64,000 nt of DNA from Hymenobacter plasmatis. Lineage in GTDB: Bacteria > Bacteroidota > Bacteroidia > Cytophagales > Hymenobacteraceae. The stretch spans positions 1-64,000 of the forward strand of contig NZ_JAJFAW010000026.1 in assembly GCF_020711255.1 (NCBI RefSeq), read 5' to 3'. Of this stretch, positions 43,447 to 50,991 are shown one piece after another (the first letter of the stretch is position 1; each line of letters begins with the position of its first letter). Under the pieces are notes generated by a model. The model searched no databases. It was not told where the DNA came from and worked only from the letters and a program-made list of their open reading frames with translations. The translations under genes and the position numbers were made by a program.

Positions 43447-44829
43447 ATGAATCCTACTTCCGCTCAAGCGCCGCCCGGCTCCCCGCTGGCCTCCGCCAAT
43501 GCCGTCATGGGCAAATTCCGCTGGACCATCTGTGCCCTGGTGTTTTTTGCGACCACCATCAACTACCTCGACCGGGCCGTTATCTCGCTGCTGAAGCCGT
43601 ACCTGGAAACCGAGTTTCACTGGAACTCGGGCGACTACGCCAACATTGAAATTGCCTTCAAGCTGGCCTACGCGGTGGGCATGGTAGGCGCCGGCCGTAT
43701 CATCGACAAGCTGGGTACGAAATTGGGCTATGCCCTCTCAACGGCTCTGTGGAGCGTAGCCGCCATGGGCCATGCGCTGGTTAGCAGCACGTTTGGCTTT
43801 GGCATAGCGCGCGGCTTTTTGGGCATCACGGAGGCCGGTAACTTTCCGGCCGCCATCAAAACCACGGCCGAGTGGTTTCCGCAACGGGAGCGGGCCTTGG
43901 CTACCGGCATTTTCAACTCGGGCTCCAACGTGGGCGCCATCGTGGCGCCGCTCACCGTGCCGCTGATTGCCGAAACCATCGGCTGGAAATGGGCCTTCAT
44001 CATTACGGGCGCACTGGGCTTTATCTGGCTGGTGCTGTGGATGTATTTCTACGAAACGCCCGCCAAGCACGCCCGCCTCACTAAGGCCGAGTTTGACTTC
44101 ATCAACGCCGACATTCCGGTGGGCCTGCCAGCCGAAGGGGTGACCGAAGAAAAGCCCAAGGCCTCGTGGGGCAAGCTGCTTACCTTCCGGCAAACTTGGG
44201 CCTTCGTGATTGGCAAGTTTATCACCGACCCCATCTGGTGGTTCTACCTGTTCTGGTTGCCCGATTTTCTGGGCAAGCAATACAACCTCAAGGGCACGGC
44301 CATTGCCCTGCCGGTAGCGGCGGTGTACATTTTGTCGAGCATCGGCAGCGTGGGCGGCGGCTATCTACCGCTGGGCTTCATTCGGCGCGGCATGCCGGCG
44401 TTTCAGGCCCGCAAAACGTCGATGCTCCTCATTGCGTGCTGCGTGTTCCCCATTGTGTTTGCGCAATGGCTGGGGCATTTGAACATGTGGCTGGCCGTGC
44501 TCGTCATTGGCATTGCCGCGGCGGCGCACCAGGCCTGGAGCGCCAACATTTTCACCACCGTATCCGACATGTTTCCGAAGCGGGCCGTGGGCTCGGTTAC
44601 GGGCATTGGCGGCATGGCGGGCGGCCTGGGCGGCATTGCCCTCACGGCCCTGGTGCAGAAGCGCATGTTTGTGCACTACGAAAGCATCGGGCAGATTGAC
44701 AAGGCCTACTACATCATGTTCTTCATCTGCGGCGCTGCTTATCTGGTGGCCTGGGTTCTGATGTTTACCCTGGTGCCGCGCATGGAGCCCATTACCCTCG
44801 ACGAAGAACCCAACCAACCCGCAGCCTAG
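43447..44829 (+). CDS. exuT: MFS hexuronate transporter
   Basis: This inner-membrane protein of 460 residues has 12 predicted helices. It resembles ExuT-type members of the anion:cation symporter family. Marks include TINYLDRAVISLL near the first helix, GMVGAGRIIDKLGTKLGYAL, EAGNFPAAIKTTAEWFP, NSGSNVGAIVAPL and PIWWFYLFWLPDFLGKQYN. Family members import galacturonate or glucuronate, which fits directly with uxaC, kdgK and eda upstream. ATG 43447 (MNPTSAQAPPG) is chosen since the upstream sequence is non-conserved. The stop codon overlaps an upstream GTG of the next frame, but that gene's likely ATG is 14 bases on. Confidence 0.92.
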   Translation: MNPTSAQAPPGSPLASANAVMGKFRWTICALVFFATTINYLDRAVISLLKPYLETEFHWNSGDYANIEIAFKLAYAVGMVGAGRIIDKLGTKLGYALSTALWSVAAMGHALVSSTFGFGIARGFLGITEAGNFPAAIKTTAEWFPQRERALATGIFNSGSNVGAIVAPLTVPLIAETIGWKWAFIITGALGFIWLVLWMYFYETPAKHARLTKAEFDFINADIPVGLPAEGVTEEKPKASWGKLLTFRQTWAFVIGKFITDPIWWFYLFWLPDFLGKQYNLKGTAIALPVAAVYILSSIGSVGGGYLPLGFIRRGMPAFQARKTSMLLIACCVFPIVFAQWLGHLNMWLAVLVIGIAAAAHQAWSANIFTTVSDMFPKRAVGSVTGIGGMAGGLGGIALTALVQKRMFVHYESIGQIDKAYYIMFFICGAAYLVAWVLMFTLVPRMEPITLDEEPNQPAA

Positions 44830-44843
44830 TGCTGTCTCCCTCC

Positions 44844-45323
44844 ATGAAAAAAGTGATAACTCTGGCCCTGTTGTTTATGCTCGGCCTGACCGCCGTATTC
44901 CAGGCCAGCGGCAGCCAGCCCGCCACCAGCAAGAACGACAAAGCCGCTAAAGAAGTGGAGGCCCTGGAGCGGCAGCGCTTTGAGGCCCAGGTGAAAAAGG
45001 ACTACGCCTTTCTGGAAAAAGCCTTTGCCGACGACCTGATTTACACCCACTCCAACGGCAAGCAGAACAACAAAACGGAGTATCTGCAGAGCATTCGCGA
45101 CGGCAAAAGCGTGTACGATAAAATTGAAGTGGAAAACCTCAACGTGCGCGCCTACAATGACGGCAAAACGGCGGTGGTCAATGGCCAAATCATCATCTAC
45201 CAGCCCAACAAGCCCGATGGCACGCCCAACGTGGCCCACCTCAAGTACGTGGTGGTGCAGGTGAAGGACAAGCACAAAGGCTGGCAGGTGGTGCTGTGGC
45301 AATCGCAGAAACAGGCTTCTTAG
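44844..45323 (+). CDS. Secreted NTF2-like (DUF4440/SnoaL-type) protein
   Basis: The 159-residue protein has a signal peptide (VITLALLFMLGLTAVFQASG). The mature part has an NTF2-like alpha+beta fold, with EVEALERQRFEAQVKKDYAF, ADDLIYTHSNGKQNNKTEYLQ and HLKYVVVQVKDKHKGWQVVLWQSQ. DUF4440/SnoaL-like proteins can be small enzymes or binding domains, and the class gives no function. It follows the hexuronate transporter with a 14-base gap, so co-transcription is likely. A role in uronate handling is possible but unsupported by any motif. Confidence 0.82.
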   Translation: MKKVITLALLFMLGLTAVFQASGSQPATSKNDKAAKEVEALERQRFEAQVKKDYAFLEKAFADDLIYTHSNGKQNNKTEYLQSIRDGKSVYDKIEVENLNVRAYNDGKTAVVNGQIIIYQPNKPDGTPNVAHLKYVVVQVKDKHKGWQVVLWQSQKQAS

Positions 45324-45346
45324 GCCCATACCGGCCGGGAAGTACT

Positions 45347-45525
45347 CTCATGCAGAGCGCAGCGAAGCATCTCGCGTGCTCAAGTAATTCAATCAATCGT
45401 CTGTCATGCTGAGCAGCGCGAAGCATCTTATCAAGTCAGAACAAATCGTTCAGCGGCGATAAGATGCTTCCTGCGTCAGCATGACAAATGGCGCGGGCGA
45501 GATGCGTCGCTGCGCTCTGAATGAC
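45347..45525. repeat. Palindromic intergenic repeat copy 9 (one copy inserted in another)
   Basis: An inner palindrome (GTCATGCTGAGCAGCGCG... 45403-45432 with 45458-45485) sits inside an outer one. The outer arms are TCATGCAGAGCGCAGCG... (45349-45375) and ...CGCTGCGCTCTGAATGA (45492-45524). The nesting is plain evidence that these elements can insert into each other, or arise by stepwise duplication. Confidence 0.88.
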
Positions 45526-45582
45526 CGCCTGACTACTGGTTTGCCTTATCATACTTAGCTCCGCTCTATCCAAATCCCACCC

Positions 45583-46590
45583 ATGTCTCAGACCACTGAA
45601 AACACGCTGGCTACGCCGGTAGGCATCACGCTGGAGCGCTATATCATGCGCAAGCAATCGGAGTTTGCCTATGCCACGGGCGAGTTGTCGCAGCTGCTGC
45701 GCGACATTGCCTTGGCCGGCAAAATCGTGAACCGGGAGGTGAACCGGGCGGGCCTTTCCCGCATTACGGGGGCCATGGGCGAGGTAAACGTGCAGGGCGA
45801 AAACCAGCAAAAGCTCGATGTGGAAGCCAACATCCGCTTTGTGCGCGCCCTCACCAACGGCGGCGAAGCCTGCGCCGTGCTGTCGGAAGAGGACGAGGAC
45901 ATTATCCAGACTGGCAATGTGAACGGCAAGTACGTGGTGGCCATCGACCCGCTCGACGGCTCCTCGAACATCGACGTGAACGTGAGCATCGGCACCATTT
46001 TCGGCATTTATCGCCGTGTGTCGCGCATTGGGGGGCCGGCTCGTAAAGAGGACTTCCTGCAGGGCGGCCGCGCGCAGATAGCGGCGGGCTACGTCCTGTA
46101 TGGCTCCAGCACCATGCTGGTGTACACCACCGGGCACGGCGTGGCGGGCTTCACGTACGAAAACTCGCTGGGCGAATTCTTTCTCTCGCACCCCGATATC
46201 AAAATCCCCCGTCAGGGCCCGGTGTTTTCCTGTAACGAAGGCAACTGGTTTGATTACCCGGAGTTCGTGCGCACCTTCCTCACTACCTGCAAGGAGCGCC
46301 GGCTCACGGCCCGCTACGTGGGCTCGCTGGTGGCCGACTACCACCGCAACCTCTTCACGGGCGGTATCTACCTCTACCCGCCCACTGTGGACAAGCCCGG
46401 CGGCAAGCTGCGCCTGCTCTACGAGTGCTACCCGCTGGCTTTCCTCATCGAGCAGGCTGGTGGCGTAGCCGTGACCGGGGCCGATTTAGTGCTAGACGTG
46501 CACCCGACTTCCGACCTGCACCAGCGTGCCCCTCTCTTCGTGGGCTCTGCCGATTTGGTGGAGGAGCTGCGCTGCAAAGCGACGAAATAA
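45583..46590 (+). CDS. fbp: Fructose-1,6-bisphosphatase class 1
   Basis: Fbp hydrolyses fructose 1,6-bisphosphate to fructose 6-phosphate, the committed step of gluconeogenesis. The 335-residue protein contains the metal-binding signatures [10 protein letters not shown] and the class 1 motif [22 protein letters not shown]- and substrate-site segments include [23 protein letters not shown] and [20 protein letters not shown]. Growth on uronates yields pyruvate and triose phosphate, so gluconeogenesis would be needed, and its place after the uronate genes makes sense. It follows a double palindromic repeat and lies 10 bases before an esterase gene. Confidence 0.97.
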   Translation: MSQTTENTLATPVGITLERYIMRKQSEFAYATGELSQLLRDIALAGKIVNREVNRAGLSRITGAMGEVNVQGENQQKLDVEANIRFVRALTNGGEACAVLSEEDEDIIQTGNVNGKYVVAIDPLDGSSNIDVNVSIGTIFGIYRRVSRIGGPARKEDFLQGGRAQIAAGYVLYGSSTMLVYTTGHGVAGFTYENSLGEFFLSHPDIKIPRQGPVFSCNEGNWFDYPEFVRTFLTTCKERRLTARYVGSLVADYHRNLFTGGIYLYPPTVDKPGGKLRLLYECYPLAFLIEQAGGVAVTGADLVLDVHPTSDLHQRAPLFVGSADLVEELRCKATK

Positions 46591-46600
46591 GGCCACTCTC

Positions 46601-48586
46601 ATGCGTGCCAAGGCCCTTTTGCTTGCTCTGGTGGTCCTAGCCACGGGCTATTCGGCGCACGCCCAGCAGCCCAGTTCAACCGTGCTGGACTGGAAAGCCC
46701 CTGCCACGCTGAGCACCTACCTGCTGCAGCAAATGCACGCCCAGTATGCACCGCGCGCCGCCGAGCTGGACCGGGCCGCACAGTCGGCAGCGGGAGCGGC
46801 GGCCTACCGCGACAGCGTGCGAGCGCGCTTCCGGCGGGTGCTGGGGCCGCTGCCGGCGCGCACGCCGCTCCGGGCCCAGGTCATCGGCAAGCTAACGCGC
46901 GACCAGTACCGCATCGAGAAAATTATCTACGAAAGCACCCCGCACCACCACGTTACGGCCAACCTCTACGTGCCCTCGGGCAAAGGCAAGAAGCCCGGCG
47001 TGCTGCTGTTCTGTGGGCACGAGCAGGAATCGAAAGCGACAGTATCGTACCAAAAAACGGCCATTCTTTTCGCGCAGCACGGGTTTGTGGTGCTGGTGAT
47101 TGACCCCATTTCGCAGGGCGAGCGTATGCAGCTCACCGACGCGGCCGGCAAGCCCCTGGCCCGGGGCGGTACCACCGAACACACGCTGCTGAATGCCGAC
47201 GCCGCTCTGGTGGGTGAAACCGTGCCCGCCGAGCAGTTCTGGGACAACGAGCGGGGCCTCGATTATTTGCTCACCCGCGCCGAGGTAGATACCGCCCGCC
47301 TGGGCTGCCTGGGAAACTCCGGCGGCGCCACCCAAACCGCCTACTTCATGGCCCTGGAGAAGCGGATGAAAGTGGCAGCGCTGTGCAGCTACGTGGCCAG
47401 CGGCGAGCGCAACCTGGAGCTCACTGGCCCGGCTGATGGCTGCGTGCAACTGCCCGGCGCTGGTCGCGTGCGGCTCGACCTGGCCGACTGGCCCATTATG
47501 TTTGCCCCGAAACCCCTGCTGGTGCTGGCCGGCCGCTACGATTTTGTGGACTACACCCAAATCGAGGCTGCCACGGCCGAAACCCGGCGCGTGTACGCCG
47601 CCATGGGCCACCCCAATCAGCTCAACTTATTCACCTACGATGATGGGCACGGCATTTCTCAGCCCAAGCGGGAGGCTGCGGTGGCCTGGTTCCGGCGGTG
47701 GTTTTATGGCGATGCCAGCCCAATTCGGGAAGGCGCCCTGGCAACATTGTCTGAGAAAGAGCTGCGCTGCACGGCCACCGGCCAAGTCAATACTGCTTTC
47801 CCCAACGAAGTGACCCTGGCCGCCGCACATTTAGCTGCCGCGCAGAAGCTGGCCCCAGCCCGTGCCGCCGTTGCGCCAGAAGCCATAGGAGAACTAGTGC
47901 GCCGGGAGATGAACATTTCCTTCACCGCGAATGGCCGGGCATTGTCCATGGCGCTGCTCGACACCGTGCGCCGCAACGGCCTCGTGTTGCAAAAGCTGAT
48001 TCTGCGCCGCGAAGGCGAACCGCCGCTGCCCGCCCTGCTAGCCATGCCGCCCGCCTCGGCGCACCCTACCCGGGTGCTCATCTGGCTGCCTGATGCGGGC
48101 AAAGCCGCTATTCTGGACAGCGCGGCCCAGGTACAGGCCTACCTGCGCCAGGGCACGGCCGTGCTGCTGGCCGACTTGCGCGGCCTGGGCGAAACCACCG
48201 ACCCTGCTGCTTTCAACGACCCCAAATACTACAACCGCGAGTACCGAAACGCCCTGCTGGCCCTGCACATAGGCCGCCCGCTGCTGGCTCAACGCGTGGA
48301 AGACCTGAACTCAATCCAAACTTTCGTGCGCAACCAAGCGCAGCTGTATGGCCTGCCCATGGAAATAAGGGCCAGCGGTCGGGCCGTGGGGCCCGCCCTG
48401 CATGCCGCGGTTATTTGGCCCACTTTCGTCCGAGTCGTGGTAGAACAACCGCCCCGGTCATATCAGCAACTACTAGCCCAACCCAGGGCCAAGGATGTGT
48501 ATTCGGAAGTACTGCCGGGAGTATTGCTACGCTATGATTTGCCGGATTTGCAGCGGGCGTTGGGCAACCGGCTGGTGCTGCCATAG
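46601..48586 (+). CDS. Secreted tandem alpha/beta-hydrolase, acetylxylan esterase-like
   Basis: The 661-residue protein has a signal peptide ending GYSAHAQ. Its first half (about 75-375) is an alpha/beta hydrolase of the acetylxylan-esterase/dienelactone type. It has GVLLFCGHEQESKA, VVLVIDPISQGER, nucleophile in LGCLGNSGGATQT, an Asp candidate in VLAGRYDFVDY and His in YDDGHGISQPKRE. The second half repeats hydrolase-like elements (RVLIWLPDAGK, TAVLLADLRGLGET) but shows no nucleophile elbow. Such proteins are often found with polysaccharide loci, where they may remove acetyl or other esters; substrate unknown. The ATG at 46601 is 10 bases after fbp. Confidence 0.85.
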   Translation: MRAKALLLALVVLATGYSAHAQQPSSTVLDWKAPATLSTYLLQQMHAQYAPRAAELDRAAQSAAGAAAYRDSVRARFRRVLGPLPARTPLRAQVIGKLTRDQYRIEKIIYESTPHHHVTANLYVPSGKGKKPGVLLFCGHEQESKATVSYQKTAILFAQHGFVVLVIDPISQGERMQLTDAAGKPLARGGTTEHTLLNADAALVGETVPAEQFWDNERGLDYLLTRAEVDTARLGCLGNSGGATQTAYFMALEKRMKVAALCSYVASGERNLELTGPADGCVQLPGAGRVRLDLADWPIMFAPKPLLVLAGRYDFVDYTQIEAATAETRRVYAAMGHPNQLNLFTYDDGHGISQPKREAAVAWFRRWFYGDASPIREGALATLSEKELRCTATGQVNTAFPNEVTLAAAHLAAAQKLAPARAAVAPEAIGELVRREMNISFTANGRALSMALLDTVRRNGLVLQKLILRREGEPPLPALLAMPPASAHPTRVLIWLPDAGKAAILDSAAQVQAYLRQGTAVLLADLRGLGETTDPAAFNDPKYYNREYRNALLALHIGRPLLAQRVEDLNSIQTFVRNQAQLYGLPMEIRASGRAVGPALHAAVIWPTFVRVVVEQPPRSYQQLLAQPRAKDVYSEVLPGVLLRYDLPDLQRALGNRLVLP

Positions 48587-48672
48587 CGCCACGCCTGCAG
48601 TTGCTTGGTGTCGGTGGTCACGCCCTATTCTTCGGCATCGAAAGCAGCTCACTGAGATTAAAGCGAAGCCGC

Positions 48673-49197
48673 TTAGAAGTTAAAGCGCAGTTGCTCTCCA
48701 CGCCAGGTGCTTGGGGTGCCGGTAGAAGCGGCTAGTAGGCGCTGGCGCTCCCGCTCGTGCGCCCCATGTTTCTGAAGCCAGGCCAAAGCGGGTTCTTCGT
48801 CCTTAAACCAGCCTACGCGGGCGGCCCAGGTAGGCCACTCGCTCACGGGCTCTTGACCCAGCTTGGGCAAGTCCTGCCACAGCGAAGGCGCCACCAGCAG
48901 GGCAATACACGGGGGGTGCCCCAACTGGGCCCGCACCCGGGGAAAATAATCTTCCTCCAGCCACTCATGTAGCTCAGGCGGCTGGGCGTTTGAGCTTTCT
49001 CGCCCATCCAGCAGCCAGTAGCGGCAGCGCCGACGCATAGCGGTTGCCAGCAGCACTTCGCAGGTTTTGGTGACTTCCTCGGCGCTTAGGGCCCGCTTGA
49101 GGCGGCCGCGTAGCAGCGAAGAGCCGGTTCGGCACGTTACTGGGCAGAAAGTGAGGCTCGGTAGAGGAGCATCTGGCAAGTGACTGAGCTGAGGCAT
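48673..49197 (-). CDS. Hypothetical protein, possible STAS-like fold
   Basis: This product of 174 residues has no signal peptide. It contains GRLKRALSAEEVTKTCEVLL, CRYWLLDGRE, LHEWLEEDYFPRVRAQLG and PPCIALLVAPSLW, with WFKDEEPALAWLQKH near the C-terminus. The order of an exposed Asp after a hydrophobic strand, then a helix, then a second strand, recalls small STAS/SpoIIAA-like proteins seen in Hymenobacter and its relatives. I cannot name the family. ATG 49197 is used; a TTG at 49221 in frame would run through the adjacent inverted repeat. The gene is alone on this strand. Confidence 0.65.
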   Translation of the reverse strand: MPQLSHLPDAPLPSLTFCPVTCRTGSSLLRGRLKRALSAEEVTKTCEVLLATAMRRRCRYWLLDGRESSNAQPPELHEWLEEDYFPRVRAQLGHPPCIALLVAPSLWQDLPKLGQEPVSEWPTWAARVGWFKDEEPALAWLQKHGAHERERQRLLAASTGTPSTWRGEQLRFNF

Positions 49198-49541
49198 AGG
49201 GTGAGATTGTAATCTCACCAAAGGAACAATATTTATATGATATATGCAAAATATTGTAATAGCTTGATAGTCCGTACTATTCTTACAGTAAACACCCTTG
49301 CCTTAGGCTAGCCAGTAGCCAGAAAAGCTCGCACCATCGCCGTAATCAGGTGGTTAATAGCTTCTCGCTGCTCGACTGTCGCTGTAGGTTAGCTCAATTT
49401 TTAAGCTAGATGGCATTTGCCGAACAGATAACGCGCGTTGCCCAACCCATGCCCCATACAGCTACAGGAGCCGGGGTGGGTTGGGCAATATGAAGCGCGA
49501 TTGAAGAGTACAGTTAGAGTATTCCAACTGCCCTCGACAGG
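49198..49541. other. Intergenic region with inverted repeat (344 bases)
   Basis: It is AT-rich near 49220-49290. It contains the inverted repeat at 49200-49219, a TAGCTCAA octamer (49390) and an imperfect GC-rich hairpin (TTGCCCAACCCA ... TGGGTTGGGCAA, about 49439-49488). The hairpin is a possible 3' signal for the oxidoreductase gene on the minus strand. No gene is recognised. Confidence 0.4.
49200..49219. promoter_or_regulatory. Perfect inverted repeat before the 48673-49197 gene
   Basis: GGTGAGATT-GT-AATCTCACC has 9-base perfect arms with a 2-base spacer and ends directly at the start codon of the minus-strand gene. A dimeric regulator or a translation-blocking hairpin could act here. Confidence 0.4.
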
Positions 49542-50582
49542 CTATGCTTCCGGCCCAAAATCCGGGGCACTTTCCAATAGCTCGTTTTGCCAGAGCAGCT
49601 GGTCTTCGCGGATGGGGTAGGGGGCACCATTACGAATGGTTTGGAACACGGCTTCAAACAGGTTCATGTAGTCGCCAGGAGCGGCGGGGTCCGGAGTGGT
49701 AGTGAGGCTGCCGTCGGGGGCAGCCAGGGTGAGGCGGCCTTCCTGACCGTGCTTCTCGTGCCCATAGTCGGGCGCCAGGGGCGACGTGCCTTGGAGCAAT
49801 TGGGCTTCCTGAGGGTCGGTGCGGCCTTTTTGGTAGCTGCCCAGGGTGCCGTGCAGGATGTAGGCGGGGCCGGGGTCGGCGATGAGCAGGCCGGAAGTCA
49901 GCCACACGTTCAGGTTGTGTGGGAAGCGCAGGTGCAGCGTAAAGAAGTCATCGACGCGGCTGCCGGCCCGGTACCGGCCCACCGTCTTGTGGCTGCCGAG
50001 CGGCTGCCCAAACAAGCTGATGGCCTGGTCGATGAGGTGCGGGCCCAGGTCGTAGAGCAGGCCGCTGCCGGGCAGCGGCTCTTCCTTGAACTTCTTGGTG
50101 TGCAGGGCCGGCTTGTAGCGGTCGAAGCGAAAGTGCACTTCGATGAGCTGGCCCAACTGCCCGCTTTCGACCACGCGACGCACGGCGCCAAAGTCGCTGT
50201 CCCAGCGGCGGTTTTGGTAAGCCAGGAGGTGGCGGCCCATTTCCCGGGCTAGCGCCACCAGCGCCTGAAGTTGAGCTACGGAGGTGGCCACGGGCTTTTC
50301 CAGTAGCACGTGCTTGCCGGCGCGCAGGGCTTGCTGGGCCAGCTCGAAGTGGGTGTTGCTGGGCGTGTTCACCACCACCAGCTCAATAGTGGGGTCGGCC
50401 AGCACGTCGGCCACGCTCGGGTAGCTGCGGATGCTGGGGTAGTCGAGGTGCATGCGCTTTTCGGTGCGCTCGGCCACGGCCAGCAAGTCAAACCCGGGGT
50501 GGGCGGCCAGAAACGGGGCTTGAAAAAGCTTGCCCGACATGCCGTAGGCCAGCAGGGCGGTGCGAATGGGTGCAGTGGTCAT
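49542..50582 (-). CDS. Gfo/Idh/MocA family oxidoreductase
   Basis: The 346-residue protein has an N-terminal Rossmann domain (RTALLAYGMSGKLFQAPFLAA with a GMSGK variant of the usual Gly motif). The Lys of the catalytic triad is in VLLEKPVATS, followed by a C-terminal beta-sheet domain with SGLLYDLGPHLIDQA containing the conserved Asp and His. These enzymes oxidise or reduce sugars and cyclitols with NAD(P). It is divergent from the giant protein gene, with 409 bases between them. The substrate is unknown; nothing links it to pectin beyond distance. Confidence 0.93.
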   Translation of the reverse strand: MTTAPIRTALLAYGMSGKLFQAPFLAAHPGFDLLAVAERTEKRMHLDYPSIRSYPSVADVLADPTIELVVVNTPSNTHFELAQQALRAGKHVLLEKPVATSVAQLQALVALAREMGRHLLAYQNRRWDSDFGAVRRVVESGQLGQLIEVHFRFDRYKPALHTKKFKEEPLPGSGLLYDLGPHLIDQAISLFGQPLGSHKTVGRYRAGSRVDDFFTLHLRFPHNLNVWLTSGLLIADPGPAYILHGTLGSYQKGRTDPQEAQLLQGTSPLAPDYGHEKHGQEGRLTLAAPDGSLTTTPDPAAPGDYMNLFEAVFQTIRNGAPYPIREDQLLWQNELLESAPDFGPEA

Positions 50583-50991
50583 GCGCCAAAGTAAAGTGGT
50601 TGGGAATCAACGGGGCCTAAATTCTACGCGGCAGGCCAGCTCCGGGAGGGGCCATTTCAGGGCTGGTCAATTTCATGAAAAGTGTAACAATAGCAGGGAG
50701 GCAAAAAGGAGGTTGGCTAGAAAATTGCTGACTGTCAGCAGGTATCAAACTTTAACCCCCGCGGTTGGGGTGTTGCTTTTTAGATTCTGCCTAACTTGTA
50801 CCGATTTTTTAGCACTGCGTGGAGCACTATACTTTGTCACAGGCGTTTGCGTTGAAAAAGCAGCCCGCTGAGTCGTGGCTGCGTCGTTTCATCGATGCGC
50901 GGACGGGGCAGGGGCAGCTATAGCAGCATTTATACCATTGGGAAGGTCCGCGGCTTGCCGAGCGAGCCACAATTACAGACAACGAGACTTT
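50583..50991. other. Divergent intergenic region (409 bases)
   Basis: This region likely holds promoters for both flanking genes. TATACTTTG at 50828 resembles a -7 box for the rightward gene. AACCCC ... GGGGTG followed by CTTTTT (about 50753-50781) looks like a small terminator-type hairpin. GCTGAC-T-GTCAGC is a small dyad near 50729. I see no gene with a sensible start, and no RNA gene. Confidence 0.4.

Noticed and set aside
10708-45525. CRISPR array made of the GTCATGC repeats
   Set aside because: Copies are kilobases apart, each is a palindrome lying alone between genes, and there is no regular spacing and no cas gene.
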